The notes under the pieces: model-generated
Database searches by the model: none
Seen by the model: the letters and a program-made list of their open reading frames with translations, nothing else
Told to the model about the DNA's origin: nothing
Made by a program: the position numbers and the translations under genes
Source of the DNA: an uncultured Lachnospiraceae bacterium
GTDB lineage: Bacteria; Bacillota; Clostridia; Lachnospirales; Lachnospiraceae
NCBI GenBank assembly: GCA_910577105.1
Contig: CAJTMB010000005.1
Span: 1-50,710 of the forward strand
Direction of reading: 5' to 3'
Length of the DNA: 50,710 nt
In this document: positions 41,367 to 50,639 of the stretch, piece after piece
How the letters are laid out: each line of letters starts with the position of its first letter
Position numbering within the stretch: the stretch's first letter is position 1

Positions 41367-42209
41367 TTACTTGATTTCCTGCGCCTGATTCGCCGCAATC
41401 ACTGCGCCGATGGCTGTCGCATAATCGGAATACTCCGGTATACTGATTTCCACATCCCAAAGGCTTCGGAATGCTCCGATAATCTGCCTGCACTCAAAGA
41501 ACTTTGTCAGTCCCCCAATCAGGATATAATCTTTGATTCCGGTATTGACCGACGCTAAGATTGCCGACTGACAGATATTTTCTATCACCATATGGACAAT
41601 GCCCGCCGCAATATCTTCCTGCTTCGACTGGGCATCCGCCTTCCCAAAGTTGGAAGCAGTCACATCCAGATTAAGCCCCGGCAGCTTTTCCCTTGCCAAA
41701 TCACCAATCCGCAAATCTATTCTGGCAACATCCCCTCTTCTTGACATTGCAGCAATTTCATGAATATCATCTGTATTTAGCATAATGGAAGAAAGACCGC
41801 AGATAGTTCCTCCGCCCAGCCCCACACCGCCAATGTGCTTCATCTCCTGTTCGGTGACCTTCACAAAAAAGCTTCCGGTTCCCATACTCACCACAATAAC
41901 CTCTTTTTTATCCGTTAAATAATAACCGCCCGTTCCTGTAGCCTCAAACTCATCAATTTTATAGGTGGGGCAGCCATAAACCGGTTTGTCGACAAATTTA
42001 CTCCCCACGCCGGTAATGTAAACAGCCGCCACATCGGAAAGTTCCAGACCATTCTCATAAAGATATCTGCCAAAAGCGCCATAAAGGGAAGCAACCTGAC
42101 TGTCCGCCCTGACTACCATAGGCTCTAACATACACTCTTTCTCAAAAGCCACTATTTTTGTGGTACTGCTGCCAATATCTATTCCAATCCTGACCTCCAT
42201 ACAGCACAC
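41367..42209 (-). CDS. coaW: Type II pantothenate kinase
   Basis: This 280-residue kinase performs the first step of coenzyme A synthesis. It has the ASKHA-fold phosphate loop GIDIGSSTTKIVAFE, a central VVSMGTGSFFV and HIGGVGLGGGTICG, and a C-terminal adenosine motif (ILIGGLTKFFECR). The pattern is of the eukaryotic-like (type II) group known in staphylococci and clostridia. It is a single gene with its own terminator. The frame's first codons (MCC) could be trimmed to MEVRIGID. Confidence 0.88.
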   Translation of the reverse strand: MCCMEVRIGIDIGSSTTKIVAFEKECMLEPMVVRADSQVASLYGAFGRYLYENGLELSDVAAVYITGVGSKFVDKPVYGCPTYKIDEFEATGTGGYYLTDKKEVIVVSMGTGSFFVKVTEQEMKHIGGVGLGGGTICGLSSIMLNTDDIHEIAAMSRRGDVARIDLRIGDLAREKLPGLNLDVTASNFGKADAQSKQEDIAAGIVHMVIENICQSAILASVNTGIKDYILIGGLTKFFECRQIIGAFRSLWDVEISIPEYSDYATAIGAVIAANQAQEIK

Positions 42210-42308
42210 TCCCCTTCTTTGAATATACAGACGCGGTTACCTGCATAGTATAACACGGAAGATAAATTCTGTATATATGGGCAAAATAATTTTTTTTCTT
42301 TCAACCCC

Positions 42309-42337
42309 TTGACAACTTTGGTTGTTTTGGGTAAAAT
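42309..42337 (+). promoter_or_regulatory. Promoter of the tRNA-Gly pair
   Basis: TTGACA (42309-42314) is followed after 17 bases by TAAAAT (42332-42337), 29 bases before the first tRNA. This is a near-consensus sigma-A promoter, as expected for stable RNA. Confidence 0.88.
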
Positions 42338-42365
42338 AACGAATGTTGTGATGTGAAGTTTTTTT

Positions 42366-42436
42366 GCGGGTGTAGTTCAATGGTAGAACACCAGCCTTCC
42401 AAGCTGGATACGTGGGTTCGATTCCCATCACCCGCT
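42366..42436 (+). tRNA. tRNA-Gly (anticodon TCC)
   Basis: The acceptor stem GCGGGTG pairs with CACCCGC, the T arm reads GTGGGTTCGATTCCCAT, and the anticodon loop CTTCCAA gives TCC. CCA is not encoded. Confidence 0.96.
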
Positions 42437-42469
42437 CTCATGCAGAGATGCATGTTGACATGTAGATAC

Positions 42470-42541
<72 letters not shown>

Positions 42542-42559
42542 CTGTTGTCTTAATACCCT

Positions 42560-42595
42560 GAGCCCAGCATGCCGGTTTTCCGGTATGCTGGGCTC
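42560..42595 (+). terminator. Strong hairpin terminator after the tRNAs
   Basis: GAGCCCAGCATGCCGG (42560-42575) pairs almost perfectly with CCGGTATGCTGGGCTC (42580-42595) around a TTTT loop, followed by CTCATTTTA. It could end the tRNA transcript and also the minus-strand lipoprotein gene that ends at 42602. Confidence 0.82.
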
Positions 42596-42601
42596 CTCAT
42601 T

Positions 42602-44431
42602 TTACTTCATATCAAACTCATCAAACGGAATGATATAATCTACGGCGCCTTCCGCATAGCAGCCTATTTCATACACATCATAATGGATACCGATGCCTTC
42701 CTTCGTCAGGAAAAAACGGTCCTGCTCGAATACAGACTCCTTCTCTATCCACTCATACTCATCCAGTCCCCACCCACGGTCTTTGATTACATAAGCATTG
42801 ACAATCTCAAAAATTTCCTCTTCCGTATTGTTCACAATATCCGTAATGGAAATCCTTTCCCCGGTTTCCCTGTCAAAAACGTATTCATCGGACCAGTGCA
42901 TACCGTGTGCGCCCGGCCAAAAGTAATCTTCATATGCCACAAATATACCAATGTACTTTTCATCCAGATAACTTACGGCGGCACGTATCGAGAGATGATT
43001 ATATTCATATTCTTCCTCAACGCTATTTTCCTCATTCCATTCTTTACGTTCCTCACTCCAGGATTTTACAAACTCCGTATCTTCTTCAATTAATTTTTCG
43101 GCCTCTCCGTATATCTTATTTAAATAGCGATTTATCCTTTCCTCCCCTTCTGTTTCCCCGTTGAGGAACAGCTTCGTAAAGCTGACGTCAAATCCTGCAT
43201 ACTTATCTATCTCAAACGTCCGCTCTTCTGTCTCCTGATAGCTGATATCGGCCGACTCTTCTACGTCGCAGATATCGATATCCACCACTTCCGGCTGTTT
43301 TTCTCCAAAGAGCGGTACTCTCACAATCCTGATGCCCGCGTCAGCAGACTCCTTGTAATACAGATAATTGTCCGCGACAAAAACTCTGTTTGGCCAATAA
43401 CCACCCAGCCCTATATTATATCCGCTTAACAGGGTAGTCAGATTCCCCTCCCAATCAGCTTTCTTAACATCAACCAGTTTTCTCCCGTCATCAGAATATT
43501 CCATATTCAGAAAATAAATGCCTGTTTCGTCCCAGCTTGTGACTGCATCGTCAAGAATCTCCGCTTCCATAAAGACTTCCGGGTAATCCATATCGTCCAG
43601 CCACACACGATACCACTTATTTTCTTCTTTATCCGCACAATACAGGGCGTCATTTGTCAGCACATACCCATCCCTTGCAGGAAGCCCAATCTGCCTTTGC
43701 TTTTCCACGCCTTCCCCCGTAAACAGTATCTGCTGTAAGTTTTTATTTACATTCCACGTAAACACATATCCATAATTTTTCAGGCAGTATTCCAACGGGT
43801 ATAAGGCAAACGTATTGGCTGTGGGCAGCTTCCCGTAAACCGTATCCTCTATGGCAAGCTCCTGCAATCCATCGCCCGAATCCGACAGACGGTAGAATCT
43901 CTGCTCCCTGTAATAAGTCAGATAAACAATGTCGTCAAAGACCCTGGGCTGGTAAGTATCAAAATATTCCGTAGCATTGGGAATATCATCTGCCAGCACC
44001 GTAAGCTTTGTGCCGTCACAATTCATTCTGTAAAGCAGGGTATCCCTGTCTGTCAAAGAGCTTGTGTGCGGCCTGTCCGTAAAATAGATACAGCCATTGT
44101 CTATGCAAAACTTAAAAATATGGTCCGTTTGTGTTTCAAACAATATTTCCTTTTCCAGCGTTTCTTTATCATACCTGCAAATTTTACCGTCAGCGCTTCC
44201 ATACAGATACCCGTCCGCTTCCTGTAACCAGCTTCCCGAATCATCCGTAAAAAAAGGGACCCTTCCCATGCCCGCATATCTAAAGGCCTGTCCTTTCCTC
44301 GCCGCTCCCCTTTTATCTGACTGCATACCCGCATCAGGAAGCCCTTCCGCCCCTGCGCCGCAGGATGCCAGAAAAAACGCCAGCGCCAATACGGCGGCAA
44401 TCACATAAGTCCTTTTCAAAAGCCTTTTCAT
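42602..44431 (-). CDS. Lipoprotein with propeller-like part and DUF3298-like end
   Basis: This 609-residue lipoprotein has a signal and lipobox (VLALAFFLASCG). The middle (about 60-400) has repeating DUF5050-like strands (GSADGKICRYDKETLEKEI; NGCIYFTDRPHTSS; VADNYLYYKESADAGIRIVRV) suggesting a beta-propeller. The C-terminal 190 residues resemble DUF4163/DUF3298 (IFVAYEDYFWPGAHGMHWSDEYVFDRETGERISITDIV). It is probably exposed on the outer face; the ligand is unknown. It lies 12 bases after a small membrane protein gene. Confidence 0.82.
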   Translation of the reverse strand: MKRLLKRTYVIAAVLALAFFLASCGAGAEGLPDAGMQSDKRGAARKGQAFRYAGMGRVPFFTDDSGSWLQEADGYLYGSADGKICRYDKETLEKEILFETQTDHIFKFCIDNGCIYFTDRPHTSSLTDRDTLLYRMNCDGTKLTVLADDIPNATEYFDTYQPRVFDDIVYLTYYREQRFYRLSDSGDGLQELAIEDTVYGKLPTANTFALYPLEYCLKNYGYVFTWNVNKNLQQILFTGEGVEKQRQIGLPARDGYVLTNDALYCADKEENKWYRVWLDDMDYPEVFMEAEILDDAVTSWDETGIYFLNMEYSDDGRKLVDVKKADWEGNLTTLLSGYNIGLGGYWPNRVFVADNYLYYKESADAGIRIVRVPLFGEKQPEVVDIDICDVEESADISYQETEERTFEIDKYAGFDVSFTKLFLNGETEGEERINRYLNKIYGEAEKLIEEDTEFVKSWSEERKEWNEENSVEEEYEYNHLSIRAAVSYLDEKYIGIFVAYEDYFWPGAHGMHWSDEYVFDRETGERISITDIVNNTEEEIFEIVNAYVIKDRGWGLDEYEWIEKESVFEQDRFFLTKEGIGIHYDVYEIGCYAEGAVDYIIPFDEFDMK

Positions 44432-44443
44432 ATGTCCTTTCCT

Positions 44444-44776
44444 TTAATAAATCAGCATAAAAATTTCAAATACCACCAACAAACTGCCTTCCATAACAAA
44501 CAAGTCCTGCAAAAAAGTGACCCTTTGCCGCCAGTAAAAATGCTTTTCCGGATTTTTAGGATACTTCTCCGCCAAAAAAAACATTCCTACCGTAACCCCA
44601 AACAGGATAACAACAATTTTCCAGTACTTAAAAATTGCAAAAAACAGGCACAGTGCTGCAAAAACCATCACAATACTTATCAGATTTCTTATATACGGCG
44701 TAAGCACCGGTGCATAACGATGCCACAGTAACATCGCTGCAAACCATAATAAAAATACTATTCTTTCTCCATTCAT
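44444..44776 (-). CDS. Small membrane protein
   Basis: This 110-residue protein has about three or four membrane helices (MNGERIVFLLWFAAMLLWHR; LISIVMVFAALCLFFAIF; IVVILFGVTVGMFFLAEKY; LLVVFEIFMLIY) and no recognised motif. It is 12 bases upstream of the lipoprotein gene and on the same strand, so the two form a likely operon. Function unknown. Confidence 0.7.
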   Translation of the reverse strand: MNGERIVFLLWFAAMLLWHRYAPVLTPYIRNLISIVMVFAALCLFFAIFKYWKIVVILFGVTVGMFFLAEKYPKNPEKHFYWRQRVTFLQDLFVMEGSLLVVFEIFMLIY

Positions 44777-44832
44777 AAGACCTCTTATCCTACAGTCATT
44801 CGTTAATTTTATATTACTATAAAGATTCCATC

Positions 44833-44861
44833 TTGTTAAGAGAATAAAAACAAGTTATGAT
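44833..44861 (+). promoter_or_regulatory. Promoter of the PurF-like gene
   Basis: TTGTTA (44833-44838) is followed after 17 bases by TATGAT (44856-44861), giving a leader of about 35 bases. No riboswitch is seen in it. Confidence 0.7.
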
Positions 44862-44903
44862 AGAAACTGTAGAAAAAAAAAGAAAAAGAATCGAGGATAC
44901 TAT

Positions 44904-46310
44904 ATGAGTGGTTTTTTTGGCGTTGCCTCCCAGCAGGACTGTGTATTTGATTTATACTTCGGAATAGACTACCATTCCCACTTGGGAACCAGACGCGGCG
45001 GCATGGCCGTATATGGAAAGGACGGTTTTAACCGTTCCATCCACAATATTGAAAATGCGCCTTTCAGAACCAAGTTTGACAAAGATGTGCAGGAAATGTC
45101 AGGACACTTCGGCATTGGCTGCATTTCCGACTATGAGCCCCAGCCTTTAATTGTACGCTCCCATCACGGCACTTATGCCCTGACAGCGGTGAGCAAAATC
45201 AACAACGTGGCGGAGTTGACGCAGATGCTGTTTGAAAACGGGCATTCCCATTTTCTGGAAATGAGCGGTGGGGACATCAATGCCACCGAACTGGTTGCCT
45301 CCCTGATTAACCAGAAGGACAACTTGATTGAAGGAATCAGCTATGCCCTGGAGCAGATAGACGGTTCCCTCTCCCTTTTGCTGATGAATGCCGCCGGCAT
45401 TTACGTGGCGCGTGACAAGTACGGCCGCACCCCCGTCGTTATCGGGCGCAAGGAAAATGCGTTCTGTGTTTCCTTTGAAAATTTTGCCTATAAGAATCTC
45501 GGATATGCGGATTACAAGGAACTGGGACCGGGGGAAATTGCCGTTATGACCGACAAAAACTGCATCACCCTGGTAAACCCTGGCACTGACATGAAAATCT
45601 GTACCTTTTTGTGGGTGTATTACGGTTATCCCTCCAGTTCCTATGAGGGATGCAGCGTGGAGCAGATGCGCTACAACTGCGGCGCCAAAATGGCGCAGAG
45701 AGATAATGTCCGGCCCGACACCGTAGCCGGTGTTCCTGACTCCGGCATCGCCCATGCCATCGGTTACGCCAATGAGTCTGGCATTCCTTTTTCAAGACCC
45801 TTTATCAAATATACCCCTACCTGGCCCCGTTCCTTTATGCCCACCATGCAGAGCCAGCGGAACCTGATTGCCAAGATGAAACTGCTTGCAGTGGATGAAC
45901 TTATCCGCGATAAAAGCCTTCTGCTTATTGACGATTCCATTGTCAGGGGCACACAGCTAAGGGAAACCACGGAATTTTTGTACCAAAGCGGCGCAAAAGA
46001 AGTACACATCCGTCCTGCCTGCCCGCCCCTGCTTTACGGATGCAAATACCTGAATTTCTCACGTTCCACCTCAGAAATGGACTTGATTACAAGGCGCATT
46101 ATCGCACGGCTGGAAAACGGCAATGTCACAGATGAGGTATTACAGGAATATGCTGACCCGGATTCCGAGAAATACGAGCGCATGGTGGAAGAAATCCGCA
46201 AGGAACTGCACTTTACCTCCCTTCGGTTTAACCGTCTGGATGATATGCTGGATTCAGTGGGCATCGACAAATGCAAGCTATGCACATACTGCTGGGACGG
46301 CAGAAAATAA
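44904..46310 (+). CDS. PurF-like amidophosphoribosyltransferase paralogue with lost glutaminase site
   Basis: This 468-residue protein aligns in layout with glutamine PRPP amidotransferase: an Ntn-type N-terminal half and a phosphoribosyltransferase half with the PRPP loop LLLIDDSIVRGT (339-350) and GVPDSG. Cysteines that could bind the 4Fe-4S cluster are kept (CTFLWVYYG, C233; ACPPLLYGC; CKLCTYC at 457-463). But the sequence begins MSGFFGV: the catalytic N-terminal cysteine is serine, and the glutamine-binding GHxRY-type motif reads SGHFGIGC. It thus probably cannot use glutamine. It may use ammonia, act as a regulator, or do another PRPP reaction. GAGG lies 7 bases before the ATG. Confidence 0.85.
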   Translation: MSGFFGVASQQDCVFDLYFGIDYHSHLGTRRGGMAVYGKDGFNRSIHNIENAPFRTKFDKDVQEMSGHFGIGCISDYEPQPLIVRSHHGTYALTAVSKINNVAELTQMLFENGHSHFLEMSGGDINATELVASLINQKDNLIEGISYALEQIDGSLSLLLMNAAGIYVARDKYGRTPVVIGRKENAFCVSFENFAYKNLGYADYKELGPGEIAVMTDKNCITLVNPGTDMKICTFLWVYYGYPSSSYEGCSVEQMRYNCGAKMAQRDNVRPDTVAGVPDSGIAHAIGYANESGIPFSRPFIKYTPTWPRSFMPTMQSQRNLIAKMKLLAVDELIRDKSLLLIDDSIVRGTQLRETTEFLYQSGAKEVHIRPACPPLLYGCKYLNFSRSTSEMDLITRRIIARLENGNVTDEVLQEYADPDSEKYERMVEEIRKELHFTSLRFNRLDDMLDSVGIDKCKLCTYCWDGRK

Positions 46311-46331
46311 CAGAACCCTGAAATCAAAGAA

Positions 46332-46356
46332 AAGGCAGGCTAATCCAGCCTGCCTT
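46332..46356. terminator. Two-way terminator at convergent gene ends
   Basis: AAGGCAGGCT (46332-46341) and AGCCTGCCTT (46347-46356) form a 10-bp stem with a 5-base loop. The stop codon of the minus-strand DUF3810-type gene lies in the loop. After the stem the minus strand reads TTCTTTG. It separates two convergent genes. Confidence 0.82.
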
Positions 46357-47503
46357 CGTAATATTGTAAAAGAAGTTTTACCACACGGCTGTAACTTACC
46401 ATGCCGTCCTCCACCCCGTTTAACTTTAATGAGGTTTCCGTAAAGCTGTCCGATACAGCTTCCACCACTTCCGTATCTATAATGGCCTTTCCGTTAATCC
46501 TTTCCCATTCCTCCTCTTTCACAAAAATATTGTCCGTGTATACCTGCGGCAGTATCTGTACTTCCGCATAATAACGCTCCAAATCCCCTCCCACCGCATC
46601 ATAAAAATCATTGTTTATGTAGTACAGGACACTTAAGTAACCACTGTATTGAAACAAAATATCCTCTGACGAAATACACGCAAGAAAACCGATAAAATTT
46701 GCTTCATCTTCATAAATGTAACCTTTCAAATGCGCCAGTTCATGGCACATGGTTGCCGGTTTGTTCATGATATACATGACGTCATTGTAATTGGCTTCCA
46801 TGGAAAACGGAAAATAATACCCCTGCATATACTGCTGGCACATAAAATCCGAATTTAACAGCGGCTTTGTCTTAGGATAAAATCCGCCCAGCCCATCGTA
46901 TATTTCCCCCAGCGCCTGCATACAAATTATAGCTTCCTGTTTCATGTCCCCATCATAAAGAATATCCCCATTTTCATCCCTCTGCATCTGCAAAGACAAT
47001 TCGTTGCATTTTTCCACCACAAAATTTCTGAGCGCTGTAAGTTCCTCCAGAGTGTATTCCCTGTCTATCTTTCCAAAGTATTTCTCGTTAAAAGTGGAGC
47101 CGTGATAAAGAAGAGAACAGTTTAATGTCATAACAAGGCATACGCCTAAAAGAATCCATGCATAGATACGGTAAAATGCCCCCGCACAAATAAAAAGCTT
47201 TTTCTCCTTCTTCCTGCGGTAAACAGGTATCAGAAAGCATATGAAAAGCGCCAATGCCAGCAAAACCGCCGCCAGCGTAAGCAGGACGCCCAGACCAAGC
47301 AGAAACTCTCCCACGGAAAACGGAAATATTCCGTTGAACCTGCCGTATGTATTGACCCAGACCGGAAAAATATGCGCTATGTACCAGTCACTGAACATGG
47401 GCAAATTCCATGCCGCCACATTTAAAAGCACGGCCGCCCCTGCCAGCACGCCATATATTATCCGCCGCCTTTTTCTCCTTACATCCTCCAAACCGCACCC
47501 CAC
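46340..47503 (-). CDS. DUF3810-type membrane metalloprotease-like protein
   Basis: This protein of up to 387 residues has three membrane helices (near 17-35, 62-90 and 105-125) followed by an extracytoplasmic zinc-protease-like domain with CHELAHLKGY (HELAH at about 255) and a downstream glutamate in EDEANFIGFL. This is the DUF3810 pattern. Substrate and role are unknown. The start is uncertain: the frame begins with a GTG at 47503 with a poor ribosome site, and a TTG a few codons later is possible. Confidence 0.8.
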   Translation of the reverse strand: MGCGLEDVRRKRRRIIYGVLAGAAVLLNVAAWNLPMFSDWYIAHIFPVWVNTYGRFNGIFPFSVGEFLLGLGVLLTLAAVLLALALFICFLIPVYRRKKEKKLFICAGAFYRIYAWILLGVCLVMTLNCSLLYHGSTFNEKYFGKIDREYTLEELTALRNFVVEKCNELSLQMQRDENGDILYDGDMKQEAIICMQALGEIYDGLGGFYPKTKPLLNSDFMCQQYMQGYYFPFSMEANYNDVMYIMNKPATMCHELAHLKGYIYEDEANFIGFLACISSEDILFQYSGYLSVLYYINNDFYDAVGGDLERYYAEVQILPQVYTDNIFVKEEEWERINGKAIIDTEVVEAVSDSFTETSLKLNGVEDGMVSYSRVVKLLLQYYEGRLD

Positions 47504-47568
47504 CCTTCCCTAATTCCATGATACCATGGTTCGGAGAAAAAAACATTTTGAAATGGCTGGAAATTCTA

Positions 47569-48522
47569 TCACAGCCTCCGGTAAAAAGGTTCCACACCTT
47601 CCACAGCCCTCTCGCCAAATCCCTCCCCAAACGGTATCATATCCAGATACATGTCTTGCAAATAAGGTCTTGCCACAGCGGCAATCCCCCCGAATATCTC
47701 ATCCCTGTTTCCCTCAAATTCCACAATCACCAAGAAACTTTGCACATTGTCCCTGACCATAAGCCTGAGCCATGCACGTTTTACTGCCGGTACTTTACGC
47801 ATATGCTCACGCATAGCCTCCGCCATTGCCGCCGGGTATTCTTTGGGTTCCCCCACCATCACCTTTGTATCCTTGGTAATGCGGCTTTGGGAAACACCTT
47901 TTACACGCAAATTCTTCTGTGTCTTTAAATGGACTAACATTTTCCTGTCTAAGACAAAATTGTCGGAAAAGGGATTTATCACAATGCCCATAGCCTTCTC
48001 ATTTTCCAAAACAAGCGCTGTGTACTCGTCAAAACTAAGAACCAGGGTATCGGGCTTTACCATCTGTTCCCACTTTGCAAGCTCTTCATGGTCTGTAAAT
48101 ACAGGATAAAAATTCCCGCCGCTTTGACTGGTTATCATGGGTATCTTTATTTTTGTGTCCTTTCGGATAATGGCGGTGCCGTCTTCTCTTCTCTCAGGCT
48201 GTTCGGTCAAGGCTATGACCGACAGGAAACGCGCCTTCATCACAATTTCCTCAAACAGCATGTTCATGCCTGTTTCCGTCCTGTTTTCCCGCATATCCCG
48301 CAGCAGCACCTTCAGCCGGAAATTCTGAAGCGGTTTTCCCGCGTCCCTCTTTTCCGTATCTCCATTTTCTGCCCCGTCCTTTTTGGTGTCAGCCTTTTCT
48401 TCTTTCACCTGCTCCGCAGGCTGCTGTGCCGCTTTCCTGTCTTCGCTGTCCTCAAAACCGTTATCTTCACCGGTCTTAGGGCTGTTTTTCTTTTTGCCGA
48501 AAAATGTACTCCACTTTCCCAT
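47569..48522 (-). CDS. SseB-family protein
   Basis: This 317-residue protein has a charged, low-complexity N terminus (about 1-70, Lys/Glu/Asp-rich) and an SseB domain with LFEEIVMKARFLSVIAL, IPMITSQSGGNFYPVFTDHEELAKW and VLENEKAMGIVINPFSDNFVL, then an SseB C-terminal domain with the KVMVGEPKEYPAAMAEAM segment. SseB affects serine sensitivity in E. coli and the molecular role is not known. It lies 13 bases after the endonuclease IV gene. Confidence 0.88.
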   Translation of the reverse strand: MGKWSTFFGKKKNSPKTGEDNGFEDSEDRKAAQQPAEQVKEEKADTKKDGAENGDTEKRDAGKPLQNFRLKVLLRDMRENRTETGMNMLFEEIVMKARFLSVIALTEQPERREDGTAIIRKDTKIKIPMITSQSGGNFYPVFTDHEELAKWEQMVKPDTLVLSFDEYTALVLENEKAMGIVINPFSDNFVLDRKMLVHLKTQKNLRVKGVSQSRITKDTKVMVGEPKEYPAAMAEAMREHMRKVPAVKRAWLRLMVRDNVQSFLVIVEFEGNRDEIFGGIAAVARPYLQDMYLDMIPFGEGFGERAVEGVEPFYRRL

Positions 48523-48535
48523 GTTTTCCTCCGTT

Positions 48536-49375
48536 TCAAAGCGCCTTTTTTCTATATTCCTTGATTTTCTTTATTTCCGCTTCATGACCTTTTGTATCAG
48601 TCGGGGTTTCCAGCAAAAAAGGCAAATCCCGGAGGGCCGGGTGCCTTACCATGGTAAGAAGCGCCTCCATTCCGATTTTCCCCTCTCCTAAGAGGGCATG
48701 TCTGTCCTTATGGCTTCCCCGTTCATGAAGACTGTCATTCAGATGAAAAGCTTTCAGCCTGTCAAGACCTATGATGACGTCAAATTCCTTCAATACAGCG
48801 TCCAGACTGTCTGCAATATCATAGCCCGCGTCCCACACATGGCAAGAATCCATACAGACGCCGATTTTATCCCTGCATTCCACCCTGTCGATAATCTTTT
48901 TCAGTTCCTCAAAGTTTCTTCCCACCTCAGTGCCCTTTCCCGCCATGGTTTCCAAAAGCACTGTGGTATGCATTTCGGGATACAGCACTTTGTTCAGCGC
49001 ATCCGCAATCTGCTCTACCGCCGTTTCCACACCCTGACCCACATGGCTTCCCGGATGAAAATTATAAAAGTTTCCCGGAAAATACTCCATGATTTTCAAA
49101 TCCCCCGCCATCATCTCCACAGCCAGCCCGCGCAGATGTGCATCGTTTGAGCAGGCATTCATGGTATAAGGCGCATGCGCCACCGCACATTGTAAACCGT
49201 CCGGCCGAAACAGCCCTGCAAAGACCTCCATATCCTTTTCATCAACGGCCCTGGCCTTTGCTCCCCTTGGATTCCTGGCAAAAAACTGCAGGGCATTGGC
49301 TCCAATGGACAGGGTTTCCCTCCCCATATGCGCATATCCCTTTGCAATCGACATGTGTGCTCCTATTATAAACAT
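48536..49375 (-). CDS. nfo: Endonuclease IV (apurinic/apyrimidinic endonuclease)
   Basis: This 279-residue TIM-barrel enzyme cuts DNA at abasic sites in base excision repair. Metal ligands are visible: GAHMSI, YNFHPGSHVG, LLETMAGKG, CMDSCHVWDAGYD, AFHLNDS, GSHKDRHALLGEGKIG and FLLETP. Length and order match Nfo. GGAG lies 5 bases before the ATG. A second possible start (MSIAKG) has a GGAG too. Confidence 0.97.
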   Translation of the reverse strand: MFIIGAHMSIAKGYAHMGRETLSIGANALQFFARNPRGAKARAVDEKDMEVFAGLFRPDGLQCAVAHAPYTMNACSNDAHLRGLAVEMMAGDLKIMEYFPGNFYNFHPGSHVGQGVETAVEQIADALNKVLYPEMHTTVLLETMAGKGTEVGRNFEELKKIIDRVECRDKIGVCMDSCHVWDAGYDIADSLDAVLKEFDVIIGLDRLKAFHLNDSLHERGSHKDRHALLGEGKIGMEALLTMVRHPALRDLPFLLETPTDTKGHEAEIKKIKEYRKKAL

Positions 49376-49502
49376 AAAATCTCCTTTTTAGTTCTGTTTA
49401 AGGAATATTATATCACTTTGGAAGATTTCTTGCATCTTGCTTTTTCGTGTAGTAAAATCAAAGAAATATATTTATGCAACGGAGTAAGGAGGCTGCTGTT
49501 TT

Positions 49503-50639
49503 ATGGACATTAATTCTTTTAAATCCGGTGTTAAGCGTTCTCAGAATGATTACTATACGTTTTTACCCACTTTAATTAACCATTCCTGGAGGTGGACAGA
49601 CCCTGAATTAAATGTTTTATTGGAGCAGGCCAGCAGCGAACTTGGCAGTTTAAACGCGTTTTCCGACCTTATTCCCAATGTTGACATTTATATTGAAATG
49701 CACATAAAAACCGAAGCAAACAAGTCCAACAAGATAGAAGGGACCAAAACCAGTATTGAAGAAGATTTGATGCAGATGGAAGATATCGCTCCCGAAAAAA
49801 GAAATGATTATTTGGAAGTACATAATTACATAAATGCTCTGAATTTTGGAATTGCAAGAATTATGCAGGATGACTTTCCCCTCTGTAACAGGCTGATTTG
49901 TGAAATTCATCAGTTACTGCTCCAAGATGTGCGAGGTAAATATAAGACACCGGGAGAATTTCGTAAATCCCAAAATTGGATTGGCGGCTCGAAACCTTCA
50001 GATGCAGTTTATGTGCCTCCATGTATTATTGACCTTCCCGATTTGCTTTCAGACTTTGAGAAATTTATTAACAATGATACTTGTAATGTTCCACATCTTA
50101 TTAAAATTGCCATATTACATTATCAGTTTGAAACAATTCATCCCTTTTTAGACGGGAACGGGAGAATCGGTCGTCTGATTATTCCTTTATACCTGTTAAA
50201 TAAGGGGATTTTGTCAAAACCTTGTTTCTATATATCTGATTACTTTGAACAACATAGAACGGAATATTACAATGCATTGAACAATGTACGTGTTAAAAAT
50301 GACTTAATAGGATGGATAAAATTCTTTTTACAGGCCGTAATATTTACAGCCAAATCAGGAAAGATAAAATTTAAGGCCGTGACAGAATATGTTCGCAAAA
50401 CAGAAAATCTTTGTTTATCATTAGGCGGCCGTCCTGAAAATATACATAAAATATTATATGCTTTTTTTGACAATCCCATTTTAAATACGAAACAGCTTGT
50501 GGAAATTACCGGATTATCTCAAGGCACTATTGATAATATTATCAAAAAACTCTATGATGCCCATGTAATACATGAATTAACCGGTTACTCCAGGAATAGA
50601 ATTTTCGTACTCTTTAACTACTTAAAAATATTTATATAA
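49503..50639 (+). CDS. Class II Fic-family protein with C-terminal winged helix
   Basis: This 378-residue protein has an intact Fic motif HPFLDGNGRIGR (213-224), predicted to transfer AMP from ATP to a target. An inhibitory helix motif of the (S/T)xxxE(G/N) type is visible as SNKIEG (75-80) in the N-terminal part, so it should be self-inhibited (class II). The C-terminal 60 residues form a winged-helix DNA-binding domain (LNTKQLVEITGLSQGTIDNIIKKLYDAHVI). AAGGAGG precedes the ATG. It is more AT-rich than neighbours, so it may be acquired. No separate antitoxin gene is seen. Confidence 0.92.
   Translation: MDINSFKSGVKRSQNDYYTFLPTLINHSWRWTDPELNVLLEQASSELGSLNAFSDLIPNVDIYIEMHIKTEANKSNKIEGTKTSIEEDLMQMEDIAPEKRNDYLEVHNYINALNFGIARIMQDDFPLCNRLICEIHQLLLQDVRGKYKTPGEFRKSQNWIGGSKPSDAVYVPPCIIDLPDLLSDFEKFINNDTCNVPHLIKIAILHYQFETIHPFLDGNGRIGRLIIPLYLLNKGILSKPCFYISDYFEQHRTEYYNALNNVRVKNDLIGWIKFFLQAVIFTAKSGKIKFKAVTEYVRKTENLCLSLGGRPENIHKILYAFFDNPILNTKQLVEITGLSQGTIDNIIKKLYDAHVIHELTGYSRNRIFVLFNYLKIFI

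Noticed and set aside
42237..42431. 64-residue minus-strand frame
   Set aside because: It is antisense to a tRNA-Gly gene and covers the tRNA promoter.
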